Below, in pieces: positions 43,534-55,870 of a stretch of 64,000 nt of DNA. Below the pieces are notes generated by a model. The model saw only the letters and a program-made list of their open reading frames with translations. It searched no databases and had not been told where the DNA came from. This DNA is from Oopsacas minuta. Taxonomy: Eukaryota > Porifera > Hexactinellida > Lyssacinosida > Leucopsacidae. The position numbers and the translations under genes were made by a program. How positions within the stretch are numbered: the stretch's first letter is position 1; the number at the start of each line of letters is the position of its first letter. The stretch spans positions 1-64,000 of the forward strand of contig JAKMXF010000295.1 in the NCBI GenBank assembly GCA_024704765.1, written 5' to 3'.

Positions 43534-46500
43534 CACAGTGGCACGAATGGCTAAAACCTGGAAGTAGGTATAAGGACACTAGATAACATATTAAACTATA
43601 TTATTGACATATGGGGAATCGTATCCTAGGAATCGATTGACGTAACTAGATATTTTCTAAGTCTTTGGGTGTGAAAGTAATGACCTCATTGTCACATTCA
43701 AAAATATTTTGATTTTTATCGATTTTAATTAAGCCAATTTGTGAGCTATGGGTTCAGAAATAGAATGCTTTATGTTTTGGTATCATTAACACTATTTAAT
43801 GTACATTTTTATCAAGTTATGAAACCAAATTTCTTGTTAAAATGACCTACCGTTCATTGAACTACAAACTATAACGTATTTATAATTAGGGAATTCACCA
43901 AAATATCTTGACAGCTCTTTAACTCAGATAGATCTGGCTCCGAATCGTTTTAGGTAAAATTACGAAAGGATGCTAGAATTGGATCACTTTGAGAGATAAG
44001 CCTGACGAACACATCTTTAACGTTGTCCTGAAAGTTAAATTTTCTAGAGAGTCTCTTACGGTATCGCCGACCAATTTAATACAAGATTCAAGGCCTTCAT
44101 CAGACAAATCTTCTAGGCCAAACCGATCCTTATGATCTGCAATTATTTGTGGTGCATGGGCTAGTTTATGTAAAGAAGGGGTCACACGTGCCCGTGAAAA
44201 ATTGGTTAAAATGGATTCGCAAGTCTCTCGACATACATTATCAAGACCCTTCAGTGTCCACTTTCCTGTTGCTATTATACAATCTCAGGATAGCACTCAA
44301 GTTATCAAAGATTATAGAGACAAATTGATATGTCTCTTGAAGAACAACCGTCAATACCCAATAGAGAAAATCTTGCAACAGTATCATCGCTAAGTGTGAA
44401 GCATCTCCGAACAACATTTCCGGTTGTGGTGGTTCATCCATGGACTGATGGTGTGTCAATGGATATACTAAGTTTTCTTCAATAAGGCTAGTAATAAATT
44501 TCTTGGTCCCAAGAATTATTGGCGAAGGTGGTGACCATTTTTGAATAGCACCACACTGTAAATGGCAAATCAAAAATAGGAACCAACTTAATGTTCTCAA
44601 ATATGTATGTAGAGGGGAAGCTGATGTGATATCTTTTCCTGAGATCGGTTTGTGTATTAAATTGAATCTTTTATTTGTTGGCAAAGATAAATATTCTTCC
44701 TCATCAACCTCATCAAATACATCACGTGCATCACTGATAGTCCTATTTATGGGAAAGCCATTTTGAACTATGCTAATATCGTGTATCTGTTGGAACGTTG
44801 CAGTACGCATTTGACAATTAGCACCACCAGCACCGCTTAAGACTTTTGCCATCTTTGTATCGAAATGAGATCTTATGATCTTGACCTCTGCATTGCCATT
44901 GTGTAAACACAAACCACTCTCTTCAATAGTTGAAGTTTCGTTATATATTACTGAGTCCATCAAAAACTTGACACTCTCTTCAATTTCTGGAAGGGTTAAG
45001 AGGACAACTGGTCGAGTGCAAAATGGCGAATTCGGATGATGAGGTCCATAGGGTATGATCATTTGCATTTATGATTGCGTTAACCTTGAGACTAAATAAA
45101 ATGAAGGTTTTAGTCGAAAGGTCAGAGTTAGATATAACTTGCTGGTAAACACGATGACACCCTGATCTATCTAGGGCATCGGATACTCGAACTTTAAGAA
45201 GAAGACAAGGTTATCAGGACTTAAGTTAGATACAATTCGTTCAACTGTATGGGTGAGTTGTCTGGTGTAAGAAATACCTACTCCACATGGAAATTCTCTA
45301 TGAATTATACGCACCTCATCCAGCAAATTAATTTGAGCGCGATGTTTAGCTACGCTATCGTAGCCTGGTAACTTGAGATCTTCAGATAGTAACGTACGCC
45401 GAAGTTCTAAATACTTAGTTTTACCGATCTCAAGCGAATCGAAAAGAAAGGCAGATTTATCAAGAGATAATTGTGGATAGATAGGAGATGAATTTCCCTT
45501 CTCGAGTATCTCTTTACAAATATTGGCACTATACATGTCCTGCTCCTCATTGTAACAAAGTAGTAAGAGATAAGTTGCAAGAGTCTTTGGAGATATATGC
45601 TCGTTTTCTGCGACTGATTCAAGGTGAGACTTAAGAGAAGAGTGCCGATTTCTCAAACCTTTGGTCGTTAAGTCAGCGAGCGATTTTCTTTTTTGAAAGA
45701 TTAAAGTCTTCTTCAAAGTTAATGGTTAATGAGGAAGAGGCACTTAACCTAGGCTTCTTTGGCAGAGGAAAGAAGCACATGGAATTCCAAGTATCAAGGT
45801 CCGAATATTTAAGAAAAGAGGCTCTCTCTTTTTGAATATCATTGAACTTCAGACGAAAGAAATTTTGCTGATCTCGATCAAAACAATGAGTTGAAATAAC
45901 TTGGTCTGCGATTGAACGAGTGCTAAGTGATTTATGTTCACAATAAAACTGAAAAGCTTGAAGGTTATTCATTTTCTAGATAATAAATATATTATTTATT
46001 AACAATATTGTAAATACAGGGCAAAAAGTAAGATTCTATATATGCATGTTTGTTTTATAAGCTTACACAATACATTCTGAAATCTAAGAATTAAGGAACT
46101 TTTAACGAAACTTTTCGCACAGTAGAAGAATGTTGATTTTTTGATGGAATCTTTGTAAAAATAAGTGATGAGAACATGTATTTATATTAATTACAAGCTG
46201 AACTTTGTAAACACAAGCATAAAATTGTAAATAACTTCACGTTTTGATTATATCGCTAAGCAACCATAATATTTATATAAAATTTTGAAGAGAATTTTAA
46301 AAATATTAAGTAAATTCAAAGTTCATGTGATTGAAACCATATTTGCGCGAATTTTCGGGAACCTGGAATTGTTGTATTTTATAGAGAATTAAAAATGCTA
46401 TATTATAAACTCAGGCGACAACTTGACAGAACGCGACAGATGAAGTTAAGAGATTTCGAAGTTGAGTGACTACAGAAATGTCTACAGAAAATTTATCATA

Positions 46501-46848
46501 ATATTTGAGCTATTTCAAGGATTTATTATTTGAACTCCGCTTATATAATCATTATAATTAGAGAGTAGTCGAAAATGCAATAGAATGAAGTCTTTGGAAT
46601 GTATTAGTTGCGTAGATACTGAAATTTAAGTTCACTGATATAAATAAATATCTGTAGTTCTCAAGAATAATTTCTGAGCAAGGAATTGTAATGCTTATAT
46701 ACATTCCAGTTGTTCCTAAACTAAATAATGGATCATAACAATTTTAGACATTTTCAAGTATTGGATATTTCTCTTTCCAATAAACTTTAAATGGTCACTA
46801 AATATCGGATTGAAATTTTGACCAATTTCCAGGGGGCGTGTCACTGTG
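43534..46848 (-). mobile_element. RAG1/Transib-like transposon C, complete ends
   Basis: 3315 bp. Left end CACAGTGGCACGAATGG; right end inverted CACAGTGACACGCCCC. The first 12 bases match at 11. Both sides carry the perfect 5-bp duplication CTTCT (43529-43533 and 46849-46853). One recombinase gene on the minus strand (45972-43950), with about 0.88 kb of 5' and 0.42 kb of 3' non-coding sequence. No second gene, so no RAG2-like partner. The cleanest copy for defining the family. Confidence 0.95.
43950..45972 (-). pseudogene. RAG1/Transib-like recombinase of element C
   Basis: Starts at ATG 45972 (MNNLQAFQFYCEHKSLSTR), with DTWNSMCFF, a basic segment KKKIARSLADLTTKGLRNRH, and KTKYLELRRTLLSEDLKLPG. 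After a frameshift near 45180 comes DALDRSGCHRVYQQ, aligning with DGLDGSGSHQVYNQ of B (first Asp kept). Then VVLLTLPEIEESVKFLM, HFDTKMAKVLSGAGGANCQM (the CxxC pair reads CQMR, one Cys lost), TLSWFLFLICHLQCGAIQKW, TPSLHKLAHAPQII (H-x4-H shortened by one residue) and FGLEDLSDEGLESCIKL (Glu motif). It ends LISQSDPILASFRNFT with no C-terminal zinc knuckle. About 650 residues if whole; at least three frame breaks. Confidence 0.88.
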
Positions 46849-46999
46849 CTTCTACAAGTATTGTCCTCATGCACGTACTACGAGCCCTTGGAATCCATTA
46901 TTCACCAAATTGATGGCCCCTTTGAGTATTATTATACATATATATTTAGAACAACGAAATGAGCAAATATACATATTTGGCATATATATGAGTGAAATA

Positions 47000-47570
47000 T
47001 TTGTAAGATCAACCACCTTTTTAGCCGTTAAGAGCAAGTATCTAAGTGAATTTGAGATTTTGCTAATTAGTTTACGTCATATTCATAAAAATAAGAATAG
47101 GTTTGCACATGAGAACCTTGAAAATGAGAAATTCGGATTCAGCGTACTTAGCTACCCTATGGGTAGCCGTTTAGAATAAGTGTATTCATAAAAACAACAA
47201 TTTATTTACATATGAACGGTCAAACAAACAGAAAAACAACAAATGAGAATAAATAATATAGAGGTTGTTTAGATTGCCATATTCGGACTCAGCATACTTG
47301 ATTACCCCAGTATAGTACTTGAAAGTATGATTCTGCCTCAATTTTGAAATTTGTTTATTGTATATAATTAAAATAACAATCAATTTACATACAGAAACTT
47401 AAAATGTGAAATTCGGATTCATCGCACTTAATTACCCTGGGTATGTGTTTAGAGCAAGCATGTACGTGTATTTTGAGATTAGGATAATTTATTTAACTTT
47501 ATATTTCATAAAAACAACAATATATTTACGTATGATGAATTCAATAGTGTCGGATTCAGTTTGTTGGAAT
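47000..47570. repeat. Degenerate repeat array with GGATTCAGC units
   Basis: Units contain AAATTCGGATTCAGCGTACT, TAATTACCCT, GTTTAGAGCAAGTAT, TTTTGAGATTT, and CATAAAAACAACAATTTATT. Partial copies lie near 47029, 47126, 47277, 47406 and 47520. One more single copy is at about 61556-61650, and a related GGATTCGGATTCAGCG occurs in the 3' end of D2 near 18758. The array begins about 150 bp from the end of element C. Confidence 0.7.
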
Positions 47571-48374
47571 ATTTAGCGAAGTTTTATTATTATATTTACT
47601 TCCTTGATAAATACGATAAATACATAGTTATGGGACAATTTCAAAATTGCATCCATAAATCCTTTCCTTGACAACGGACAAACAAACAGACAACAATGGA
47701 TATTTAACATAATAGATTACTGAATGATAATGAATTCAACCTGTTCTAATATGTAATTTACAATTAGCGTCCCGAAATTATTTTGTACTCCAAATTTCTT
47801 CCCCCTGTATATTTAATCACAATCTTTAAATTTGGTAGTCAACTAATACTTGTTGATCTTCGAGGTAATATCATTGGCGCAATGTTTTGAACTTGGTCAT
47901 CATCATCTTCAAATTCCAGTTATGGAGTGTCCAGATCTAATGTGGTACGATGTGTGTAATCTTCTGAAATATCATCCTTTTCTCGAACTAAGAATATTTT
48001 TGGTATTACCTTCCTTAGATTATATTTATATAAATCTAAAAATTTGACAATTATCAATTAACTTCCACTCTGATTTGTAGATAAGTAAATAGGCTACAGG
48101 AAAAGATTATCATAATGAGAGGATTTGAAAGTATTATTCCAAAGATTCATCTTCTGCATATGGTAAGTACATACTGAATAGATTCTTTACTCATAATTAC
48201 TAACTACTTACACCTTATAATAATTATTTTGTTAATGTTATTTTATAATGCCCTATTTTTCTAGATTTTAAATAGCCTAAAGCAATTCTTCGTAAGATGA
48301 TATCGAAAACTAAAGCAACGAATTGTTACAAAACTCAAATATACTGATAGAAGGATAATCAAAAAAGAATAGCG
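47571..48374. other. AT-rich sequence left of the Ginger element
   Basis: No gene seen. Minus strand about 47930-47840 briefly reads LEFEDDDDQVQNIAPMI, which has protein-like composition but is too short to assign. Confidence 0.3.
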
Positions 48375-48378
48375 TAAA

Positions 48379-51300
48379 TGTTGCAGTTTATGGACGTGCT
48401 TGGTGTGCACGCGGCACACCAGTGTAATCGCGTGTACACCAACATGTTGGTGTGCACATGTGCACACTGGTGTATGGCCATGCCATAATAAAATGTTCTC
48501 TTCTGGTTCTTTATTAAATAATATAATTAGCGATACAATAGTTCTAATTATAGAGATACAAATATATTTAATTATAGGATATATATCTAAACTTTCCATG
48601 ACAATTGAGTAATATGCAGAATTAGATTTCTATTCAGCTCGGAACCTCAATCTATCACTGGGGAAAAGTACGTAATTATCTTTGTATTTTGACTTGTTTG
48701 TTCAGTTTATAGCGATAGCAGAAACAGAGTTTAAGGTTTGTTTGATACGTATCTATTTAGTAATAAATGTCTTTGATTAATTGTTCCATAATTGTTCAGT
48801 TCGTAAATGGTCAACATTCTATTATAGTAATCTGGGATTTTCTTCTCACAGAAATTTACCATAATTCTTTGACTGAACACTTCGAAACCATTGTTATGCA
48901 TGTACTTGTGCCCACATTTATTACTAATTTACAAGGCTGAAATCGATTGAACCAAATATCAGTATTATGAATAGCAACCCAACCGGTTACTGATTTTCGG
49001 TTTGCAACTGAATATTGAACTATTCTCCAAATACAGTATTATTCGGTTGCAAACTTGCTAATTAATTTGTGTCTAAAATTTGTTCCCATCCATTCTAATT
49101 CAATCCATGTTTGGATAAGACGTACGCTCGGATAGTACTAAAAATATTGTTTCCCTAGGTGTACTGTTTTCCCCAAGTTCCACTTTTCGTAATTACCTTT
49201 AGCAAATTGTTTTGAACAAACTATTAAGACTACTTACTACACTACTACATGGATGGCCTAGTAACTAGAACATCTTAATATGAACTAGACTCTATTTCGT
49301 ATCTAGTTACGTTACAACGGTTAACTCCGTACCTTTACACATAATAATTCCTAATTATCCAATACATTAAATTATTTATAATCTACTCGACTACTCGTGT
49401 AGCGAAGTGTCTGTATTATCCAATTTAAAATAATTTTTGAGACTGAGCAATAAATCTTTATTTTATTCTAATCATAAACTAATGATTTGACAATTTGAAA
49501 GGTCTAAAAAATATTAAGTGATGACTTGTGTTATACGTAATGACTATTCTCTCTGCTAGTAGTATGTTATGCGAACTTGTTAAAACAAGTGTGACCCTTA
49601 TGGCATTTAGTGTTGCAACTTCTACCTGATTTCTTGCAAGGGCACCTTAGTGTTTTACAGTGCTTACATCTACATGCTGAACCACTGAGCCCCAGAGAAG
49701 CACTTTGCATTGCTTCCGTTTGACTGACCATAGAAGTATGGCAAGATTCATTTGCACTGATTCTGAATGGACAAACATCAAACTGATTCCTTGCATAGCC
49801 AGAGAAAATAGTGCCATGTGATGTAGCTACAGTATAAACAGAATCCTGTGCGTCGATGATATGACCCATAAGATTGCGTGGTCCAATCGAATTCATCTTA
49901 TCAGGTTGGGAAATGGGTATAAGCACAGTATCACCGATTTCAGCTGGTTTGAATTTTTTCCCACTTGACTTTAGCATACGATCATGTAGTGTTTCCTGAT
50001 TTCTTTTTATTCCTTTTCGTAAGTGATGGGTATTTGTACTCCTTTCTTTGAGAAAACAACCTTGACACCACACTGAGCTCCCAAATCCCTCTTCCCCTTG
50101 TTGAATTCCGCAAGGTACGTGGACGAAACGACAACATTCAGGGCAAGAGTGTACTCCACTTGTTTCATTCTCACATACAGCACAGAGTAAGTTAGTTGAA
50201 TTGGTTGGATTTATATTTGAAACTATTGATGAACTATTAGATAGACGTCTCATGGAAAACTGTTCCTCAGAAATTAAATTATCTGATTCAAGAGCTCTAA
50301 TTTGATTCTCCAAAATTACTGGAATACTTGATGTTGGGGTTTCAAAATTACTGTTATATTCTATACCATCGACAATTGTGCCAGGTGGAACTCTATCTGA
50401 TATTGAGAATTCATAATCGTCGGAAATAGGCAGGAACTTAGATAAATATGGAGACTGTGGTTCATTAGGATACTCTTCTGTATATGTAGGCACTTCGTTA
50501 TCAAACAAGTTAGATGATTCAGATAATTCATCAACAGATGCTGCGATTAGATCAGCAACAGAAGTTTGTTGAAAGTTATTCAAATCGTCTTCGTTATTAA
50601 TCACACCCCAATGTTCTTTAGGAACATTAAGAGTGGCGAGTCTGAAGAATGGAGGTCTGCCATATACAGCTTCAAATGGTGTCATTCGAATAGTTGTATG
50701 GTAACTTGTGTTGCAGTTAAATTTTACCCACTTTAAATACTTTACCCAGCATTGATCATTATTATCATGCATCATGGCAAATAATCCGTCTTTAACTTCT
50801 CTATTCACACGCTCTACTGTCCCCTGACACTCAGGATCCCTGGGTTTACCATGCACAATTTTTGTAGAGGGCCAAGTATCTCGCAAAGTTTCGAATAGAA
50901 GGCGATTTGAGAATTCTCCTCCATTATCAGAATGCAATATTAGAGGTGGGCCTTGATCGCAGAATATTTCAATTAAAATATCACAAACATTTTCTGCTGT
51001 TTTCTAACTAGTGGGACCAAGTTTATTTTTTGGTAAAATGGTCAATGTAGAGAAAAAGGTATTTATAGGGTGTGACTCCATTTGGTGACATGTTTTCAGC
51101 CAGATTCATATCTCTGAAATCTATGAGATCAATTTGGCCTCTGCTCAGGTAATTTCTTGATACGATTGGCTTGGTAACTACAGACTTTATGGATTTCTTT
51201 CCCCTTTTTAGATGGCAAGTTGGACACATTTTGACATAAATACCACACAGTTCTTCAGTAACTCCAAGTAATATTGACTAACTCTCTTACACAAATTTGT

Positions 51301-52428
51301 CCTTCCTGAATGTTTGTGATTTTTGCGTGAAATTCTTCTAGGACATCGTAGATTTCATTACTTACCAATACTCTATTGGCATTGTGTCTGTTTGCTTCAC
51401 GAAGGTATAGGGTTCCAACACTTTGATATGAAAGAAGTTTAAATCTATTCTGAACCCTTTGTCACTTTTGTCTTGCATTTTTTCTGTAGGTTTCTGTGAT
51501 TTCAGGAAGCAGATTTTTGCTCTATTTCTTCAGGTGAGAATATATTAATGGGTGAATCAGCCAGTTTCTTCTCGTCAAGAATTTTTATGAACTCTTCTCT
51601 TCCGGTAGGACCAGGGTTCAATTCAATATCTCCCGATAAAAGGAGAAGAATAGATAGATTTGGATATTTCCTTAATGATAACCATCGTGAGAAAGGAAAT
51701 AGATGTTGTCGTTTGGTTTGAGATGAAGGGGAGCGATATTAAGAAACAATTTGGTAAGGCGCTGATGGTGATTATAAAATGCAACAAATATCTACGAGTT
51801 ATCTGATTTTATCAAGTTAACCGGGATACACTTAGAGCTCGGATGGATATGTAGAGTACTTTTATAGAATTGAAGATCATCATTTGTCACCAATGGAATC
51901 AAGGATGTAGGCCGTGCTTCGAGCTCGAGTCCCACAATGTTTCCATGTAGAAAGTACATAAAGTACATTATTGGTAATATAATGACGAACTTTGGAATGA
52001 AAATCATTGTATATACAAGCAGTATTCAAGAAGATTAATATATCTTTCCTTGTGCTTGAGTATTTATGTGTTTATAGTATTTCCTCCAGCATACATTGTA
52101 ATGTTGTCACAAATTATGTCATATTATTTTATATTAATTATTGATATTCCCTTTCATTTCTAGGTGCTAGCAACTCAAATACTTTTTCAAAGGATGATGA
52201 AAATTACAATGTTGATAACAATGACATAATAATGATATAATAATGTAATTAATGCACTGCAACATATTTATTATGTTTAATTTCGTATTTAGTAAAGAAC
52301 CAGAAGAGAACATTTTATTATGGTATGGCCATACACCAGTGTGTACACGTGCACACCAACATGTTAGTGTACACGCGATTACACTGGTGTGCACGCGTGC
52401 ACACCAAGCACGTCCATAAACTGCAACA
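48379..52428 (-). mobile_element. Ginger-type DNA transposon with long palindrome-rich TIRs
   Basis: 4050 bp. Long inverted repeats of about 145-150 bp (48379-48525 and 52280-52428) begin TGTTGCAGTTTATGGACG. They contain stacked palindromes: GGTGTGCACGC, CACCAACATGTTGGTGTG and ACACTGGTGTATGGCCAT. Both sides carry TAAA (48375-48378 and 52429-52432), a 4-bp duplication. Ends of the form TGTNR with 4-bp duplications are those described for Ginger elements, whose transposase resembles Gypsy integrase. The encoded integrase (51560-49567) is on the minus strand and agrees with this. Confidence 0.9.
49567..51560 (-). pseudogene. Ginger integrase-like transposase with PHD-like and CXC domains
   Basis: The minus strand from about 51560 shows the HHCC zinc region (VSNEIYDVLEEFHAK... 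then CPTCHLKRGKKS). The DDE core follows: LSRGQIDLIDFRDM (first Asp), HSDNGGEFSNRLLFE (second Asp) and QGTVERVNREVKDGLF (Glu, 37 residues after the second Asp), then TPFEAVYGRPP. After a linker come a cysteine-rich finger (LLCAVCENETSGVHSCPECC, VHVPCG) of PHD/RING-like spacing and a C-terminal CXC cluster (CRCKHCKTLRCPCKKSGRSC...). The arrangement matches KRBA2-like proteins of animals. Two or more frameshifts lie near 51040-50990, but the last 456 codons (50937-49567) are open. Confidence 0.9.
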
Positions 52429-52432
52429 TAAA

Positions 52433-54200
52433 TATATTTCACCTTAATTTCTATACACCAATTACTCCAACTCACTCACATGTAAATTGATGTAATTTTG
52501 CTTTACACACTGATTACTAAATGAATCTAATACAGTGGAACCCCGCTCAACCCCCACCCCGGAATAGCGGCCACTTTTGGAAGTCCCATTTGAATACCCA
52601 GGCAATAACATAAATGTATTTCAGAATTACTGCCATTGTTTTAATACAAAACTTTACTATATACTCTGGAATACAGGATACATCTAACTTTTTCTTATGG
52701 TAACTTTATTTTGTAGTGAAATATACTATAGCAATGTATTCAATTTCTTTCAATAGATTCTCTGCTTACTCCTGATATTTTGACTGCAACTGGTACAGAC
52801 ATACCTAAGTACTCAATATGTTTCTAAAGATTAAACAATTGGCTAATGTGTTGTCATTTGATATTCCAATCATATGACCTAACAGTACCCTATGATATAC
52901 ATGAGATCAATTAGGATGCAATATTATTCGCAATCTAACATACATAAGTACTCACTGGGTTTGCAAAGATTGAATGATTGAGTAATGTATCAACATAATA
53001 CATTCCAATAGTGAGCTAACCGCATCTAAGGATTAATCACAGACCACAGGTAATTTTGAATGGACGAGATTTCGTAGTAGTTCCTGTTTGCGTAATGATG
53101 TCGAATGCCACTTGAGTTAACAAATCACTATTGAGGGTTGGGCAAAAGTATATACATACCATTGTTATTTTGAAAAATATCAAAAACTATAATCAAAATG
53201 GCGGAACCTGATAAGCAACAAATAGAAGTTAATATCACTGACGATGATTTAATTGACTAGAGGGCTGATGATGAAGGTATACCCGACCCTACCCGCAAGC
53301 TGTCTTGACGGTGAGAGTGAGACTCAAGATCTTATGAAGCAGTCCAGGAATAAACACTGAAAGAGGAAAGGGAAAGGAGGCGACCCTAATATAGCTCTTA
53401 GTTTTAAAAAGGCATAACCAGTGGAAACACATATTCACAAGAAGGGGTACCTTCAAAGTAAAACACTTTTATAATATTATAATTAACTATGTATATATAC
53501 CATGTACTTAATCCATTATTCAAAATATTAAATATCCTTCTAGTAAATTTATTGGATTCTCTTAAAATGTAATAAAACACCTAATTAGATAGAATTGTAA
53601 GTTACTAAATTACGGAATATTTCGAAAATATTTTGGAACTATTAGATAATAGAAGATCCAAACATAATATCTGCTATGTGTGTGGAATGTGATATATCAA
53701 TAACAAACTAGATTTAAGCGATATCTCAAAAACTCTCTGAAGTATCAAATGTTTTGACCTATCAGATATGAGAGTTTACAAATATGGAAATTAGGTTATT
53801 ATTTGATTTATATTTAACTAAGATTATACCATTGTAAACAATTAACTATTTGTTCCTATTTTGCAAAATTATTCAAATGCCAATATATAAAACCTGTATC
53901 TAAGTTTGTGGAATTAATTACTGTACGTAAGAATTATATTACAGCTTATAGTTACTAGTTCAAATAGTGATATAATCAAGCGGTGAAAGTTATGTTGATA
54001 AATTATTGATCATATCCATCAACGATTATCTAACTGTATAATGTGGAATTCATGATAAATTTGTGGCCAATGTAATACAATCCCGAAAATGTAATTGTTT
54101 GATATGCATATAATCAATAGTAAATAATAAGGAATACAGTGTGCACCCGAAAGTGTCACTCGTGACAAAGTATTCACGGGCCGTGCGACGCAAGTATGCG
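52433..54200. other. AT-rich sequence with a short ORF and a Tigger-like end
   Basis: TACAGTGGAACCCCGCTCAA at 52532 resembles a Tigger 5' end, without a partner. At 53198 ATGGCGGAACC opens MAEPDKQQIEVNITDDDLID followed by TAG and more acidic codons, perhaps the eroded N-terminus of that element's protein. Otherwise nothing is recognisable. Confidence 0.35.
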
Positions 54201-54213
54201 TAGCTTGCTTGTA
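54165..54213. repeat. Palindromic repeat shared with 62362-62411
   Basis: GCAAGTATGCGTAGCTTGCTT here and GCAAGTAAGCGTAGCTTGCTT at about 62393 are nearly identical, and both are near-palindromes. The flanks (GTGCGAC, CGCGCAG) also resemble each other. The two copies lie outside the two sides of the second Ginger-type gene but are about 8 kb apart, and I could not show that they are ends of one element. Confidence 0.5.
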
Positions 54214-54640
54214 TCACTAATTTCTGCTTGTCTGTGATATCCTGGAAGGATTCAGTTAGTGTGAACTACTCTCTTACTTCCATTATTATGGATAATTTTC
54301 AAATTACACGAATACGGCGAGCAAATTTGTGACGTCAATAAGGTGCTGGAATCTGGGTTTGAGTGGGGGAATTGGTTAAAACGAAGTGGTAAATTAAAGT
54401 ATTCCCTTTTGTTACGAACCTACACTTCGGTTGTAATCGGTTAAATAACACTCCTAATATCTTCTTTTTTCAGTTCGTATACATGTAGATTGTTTAGCAA
54501 AGTAAACACTTTTTCTCTTTCTATTTCGGTTCACTTACATGTAAACTGTTTTGCGAAGTAGTAAATTCATATTTCATTTGGTTTTTAGAATAATCTGTAC
54601 TTTTTCAGTCGAAAAGAGTCTCAAATTTGTCACCATCACG

Positions 54641-54785
54641 AGGCCTGCTGCGTAGGATTTTGACCCGCAATACAAAATCCCAATAGCATATCCATGGTGC
54701 GGGTCAAAATCCCACGATGTAATATATGCGTAGGATTTTGACCCGCATCAAAATGTATTATTGTCGTAGGATTATGACTCTGAAG
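54641..54785. repeat. Cluster of GTAGGATTTTGACCCGCA repeats, both orientations
   Basis: Forward copies at about 54651, 54729 and, degraded, 54765; an inverted copy (GTGCGGGTCAAAATCCCA) at about 54698. A further inverted copy at 60411-60439 matches the first in 27 of 29 bases, including the outer GGCCTG. The pair 54643/60439 therefore looks like terminal inverted repeats of the Ginger-type element between them. Confidence 0.75.
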
Positions 54786-55439
54786 TAATCTTACTTCTCT
54801 GTCATTTGACTTTTTCGAATTCCATACACTTTAATTACTTAATTACCGCTAAATGTACGTATGTAATTCAACTTTAGACTAGCTATGCATATACGTAACA
54901 AAATGAACAAGTCAATTTAGAGTTGGATTCTAGAAATTAGTGAATTTGTTTGATAACATGTAAACTATGTTCCCACTACATATAACAAATTTACAATATG
55001 TTTAATTATCCAAAATGCCAAAAATAGACAGTGTATATAAATATTTTGTAATACTATTACTTGGACAGAAGGTGGTAGGTATTTGATAATTGTATTCAAT
55101 AACTCATAATAAATAATATAATTTTCATGTCAATCTATATATTGCAATATATTCTATCAAATAACAAAGATTTTGCAAGCATTAGCATGATAATGAATAT
55201 TCGGAATATCTTAAGTACGAATTGTAGGCGATTTCATCTTTGCCCATTTCTCTATACTTCCTAACAAGCTTTAAGGAATATACCACTGAAATATGTTCAT
55301 CTATTGCACAAGCATAGACTATGCATTTGTTACGGGAGTCTTGGTCTAAGTTGATACACATATAGAGTTGAAGTGAAACCGCGAGCCTCTGGCACGCTGC
55401 ATACTCCTGGATAACACTAGATTTCTATACACAAAACAA

Positions 55440-55870
55440 GTCAGCTGCGGTGGCCTCCTCCTTCCCCTTACAGCCACCCCCTAACGCTAAACGTTTAACG
55501 TTAACCTCACCTTGTTTATGTGTGCAGTGTAGGAGCGAGTTTGATGTGATTGCGATCACACCAAATTTAATTCTAAGCTGCAACATAAACGAATACATAC
55601 AATAAATCGTAATTTGACAGGCAAGTGAGGAGCTAACGGACCCCGAACGGCCACAGACAAGGAGACATTAAAAAATAAAAAATAGAGAAGAGCTCGCTTG
55701 TATCTGATTCCATGCTGTCTTTCATCTCGGGGTAGACTCGTCAGTTGCGCTGCCTTTCTCGCAATATACTTAGATGGTAGATAGATGATATTCGCCACTG
55801 GGGATGTGCTGTTGCAGGTCGCGTTTCTATTATCTGGGCTCACCATGATAGGGATTGCGTTGCCTGAATA
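55440..55870. other. GC-richer patch, function unknown
   Basis: This stretch is visibly richer in G and C than its surroundings and is open on the minus strand for 96 codons (55846-55556), with no recognisable motif. AACGCTAAACGTTTAACGTTAA at its left is a small palindrome. It may be an unrelated insertion within the Ginger-type element. I do not call a gene. Confidence 0.3.

Noticed and set aside
43534-43570. A nonamer-like motif (GCTAAAACC) 9 bases after the left heptamer of element C
   Set aside because: The spacing is neither 12 nor 23, and the other five ends have no matching nonamer, so it is probably chance.
43534-46848. A RAG2-like partner gene or a true V(D)J-type locus
   Set aside because: The remaining space in A, B and C has no kelch-like ORF on either strand, and there are no arrayed gene segments. 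The elements have simple transposon structure.
48395-48490. Palindromic repeats that look superficially like a CRISPR array
   Set aside because: They are a single long terminal repeat with an inverse copy at 52.3 kb, no regular spacers, in a eukaryotic transposon.
48261-48599. ORFs of about 70-110 codons (CTHVTH-like Cys/His-rich) in the Ginger TIR
   Set aside because: The Cys/His repetition comes from GTGCAC palindromes read in frame; the same appears at 52167-52475 from the inverse repeat.
49567-50937. A host KRBA2 gene
   Set aside because: The ORF lies within 4-kb boundaries with long TIRs and a 4-bp duplication and has frameshifts upstream, so it is a transposon gene.
55556-55846. A 96-codon minus-strand gene in the GC-richer patch
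   Set aside because: No motif, no splice context and no similarity that I can recognise.
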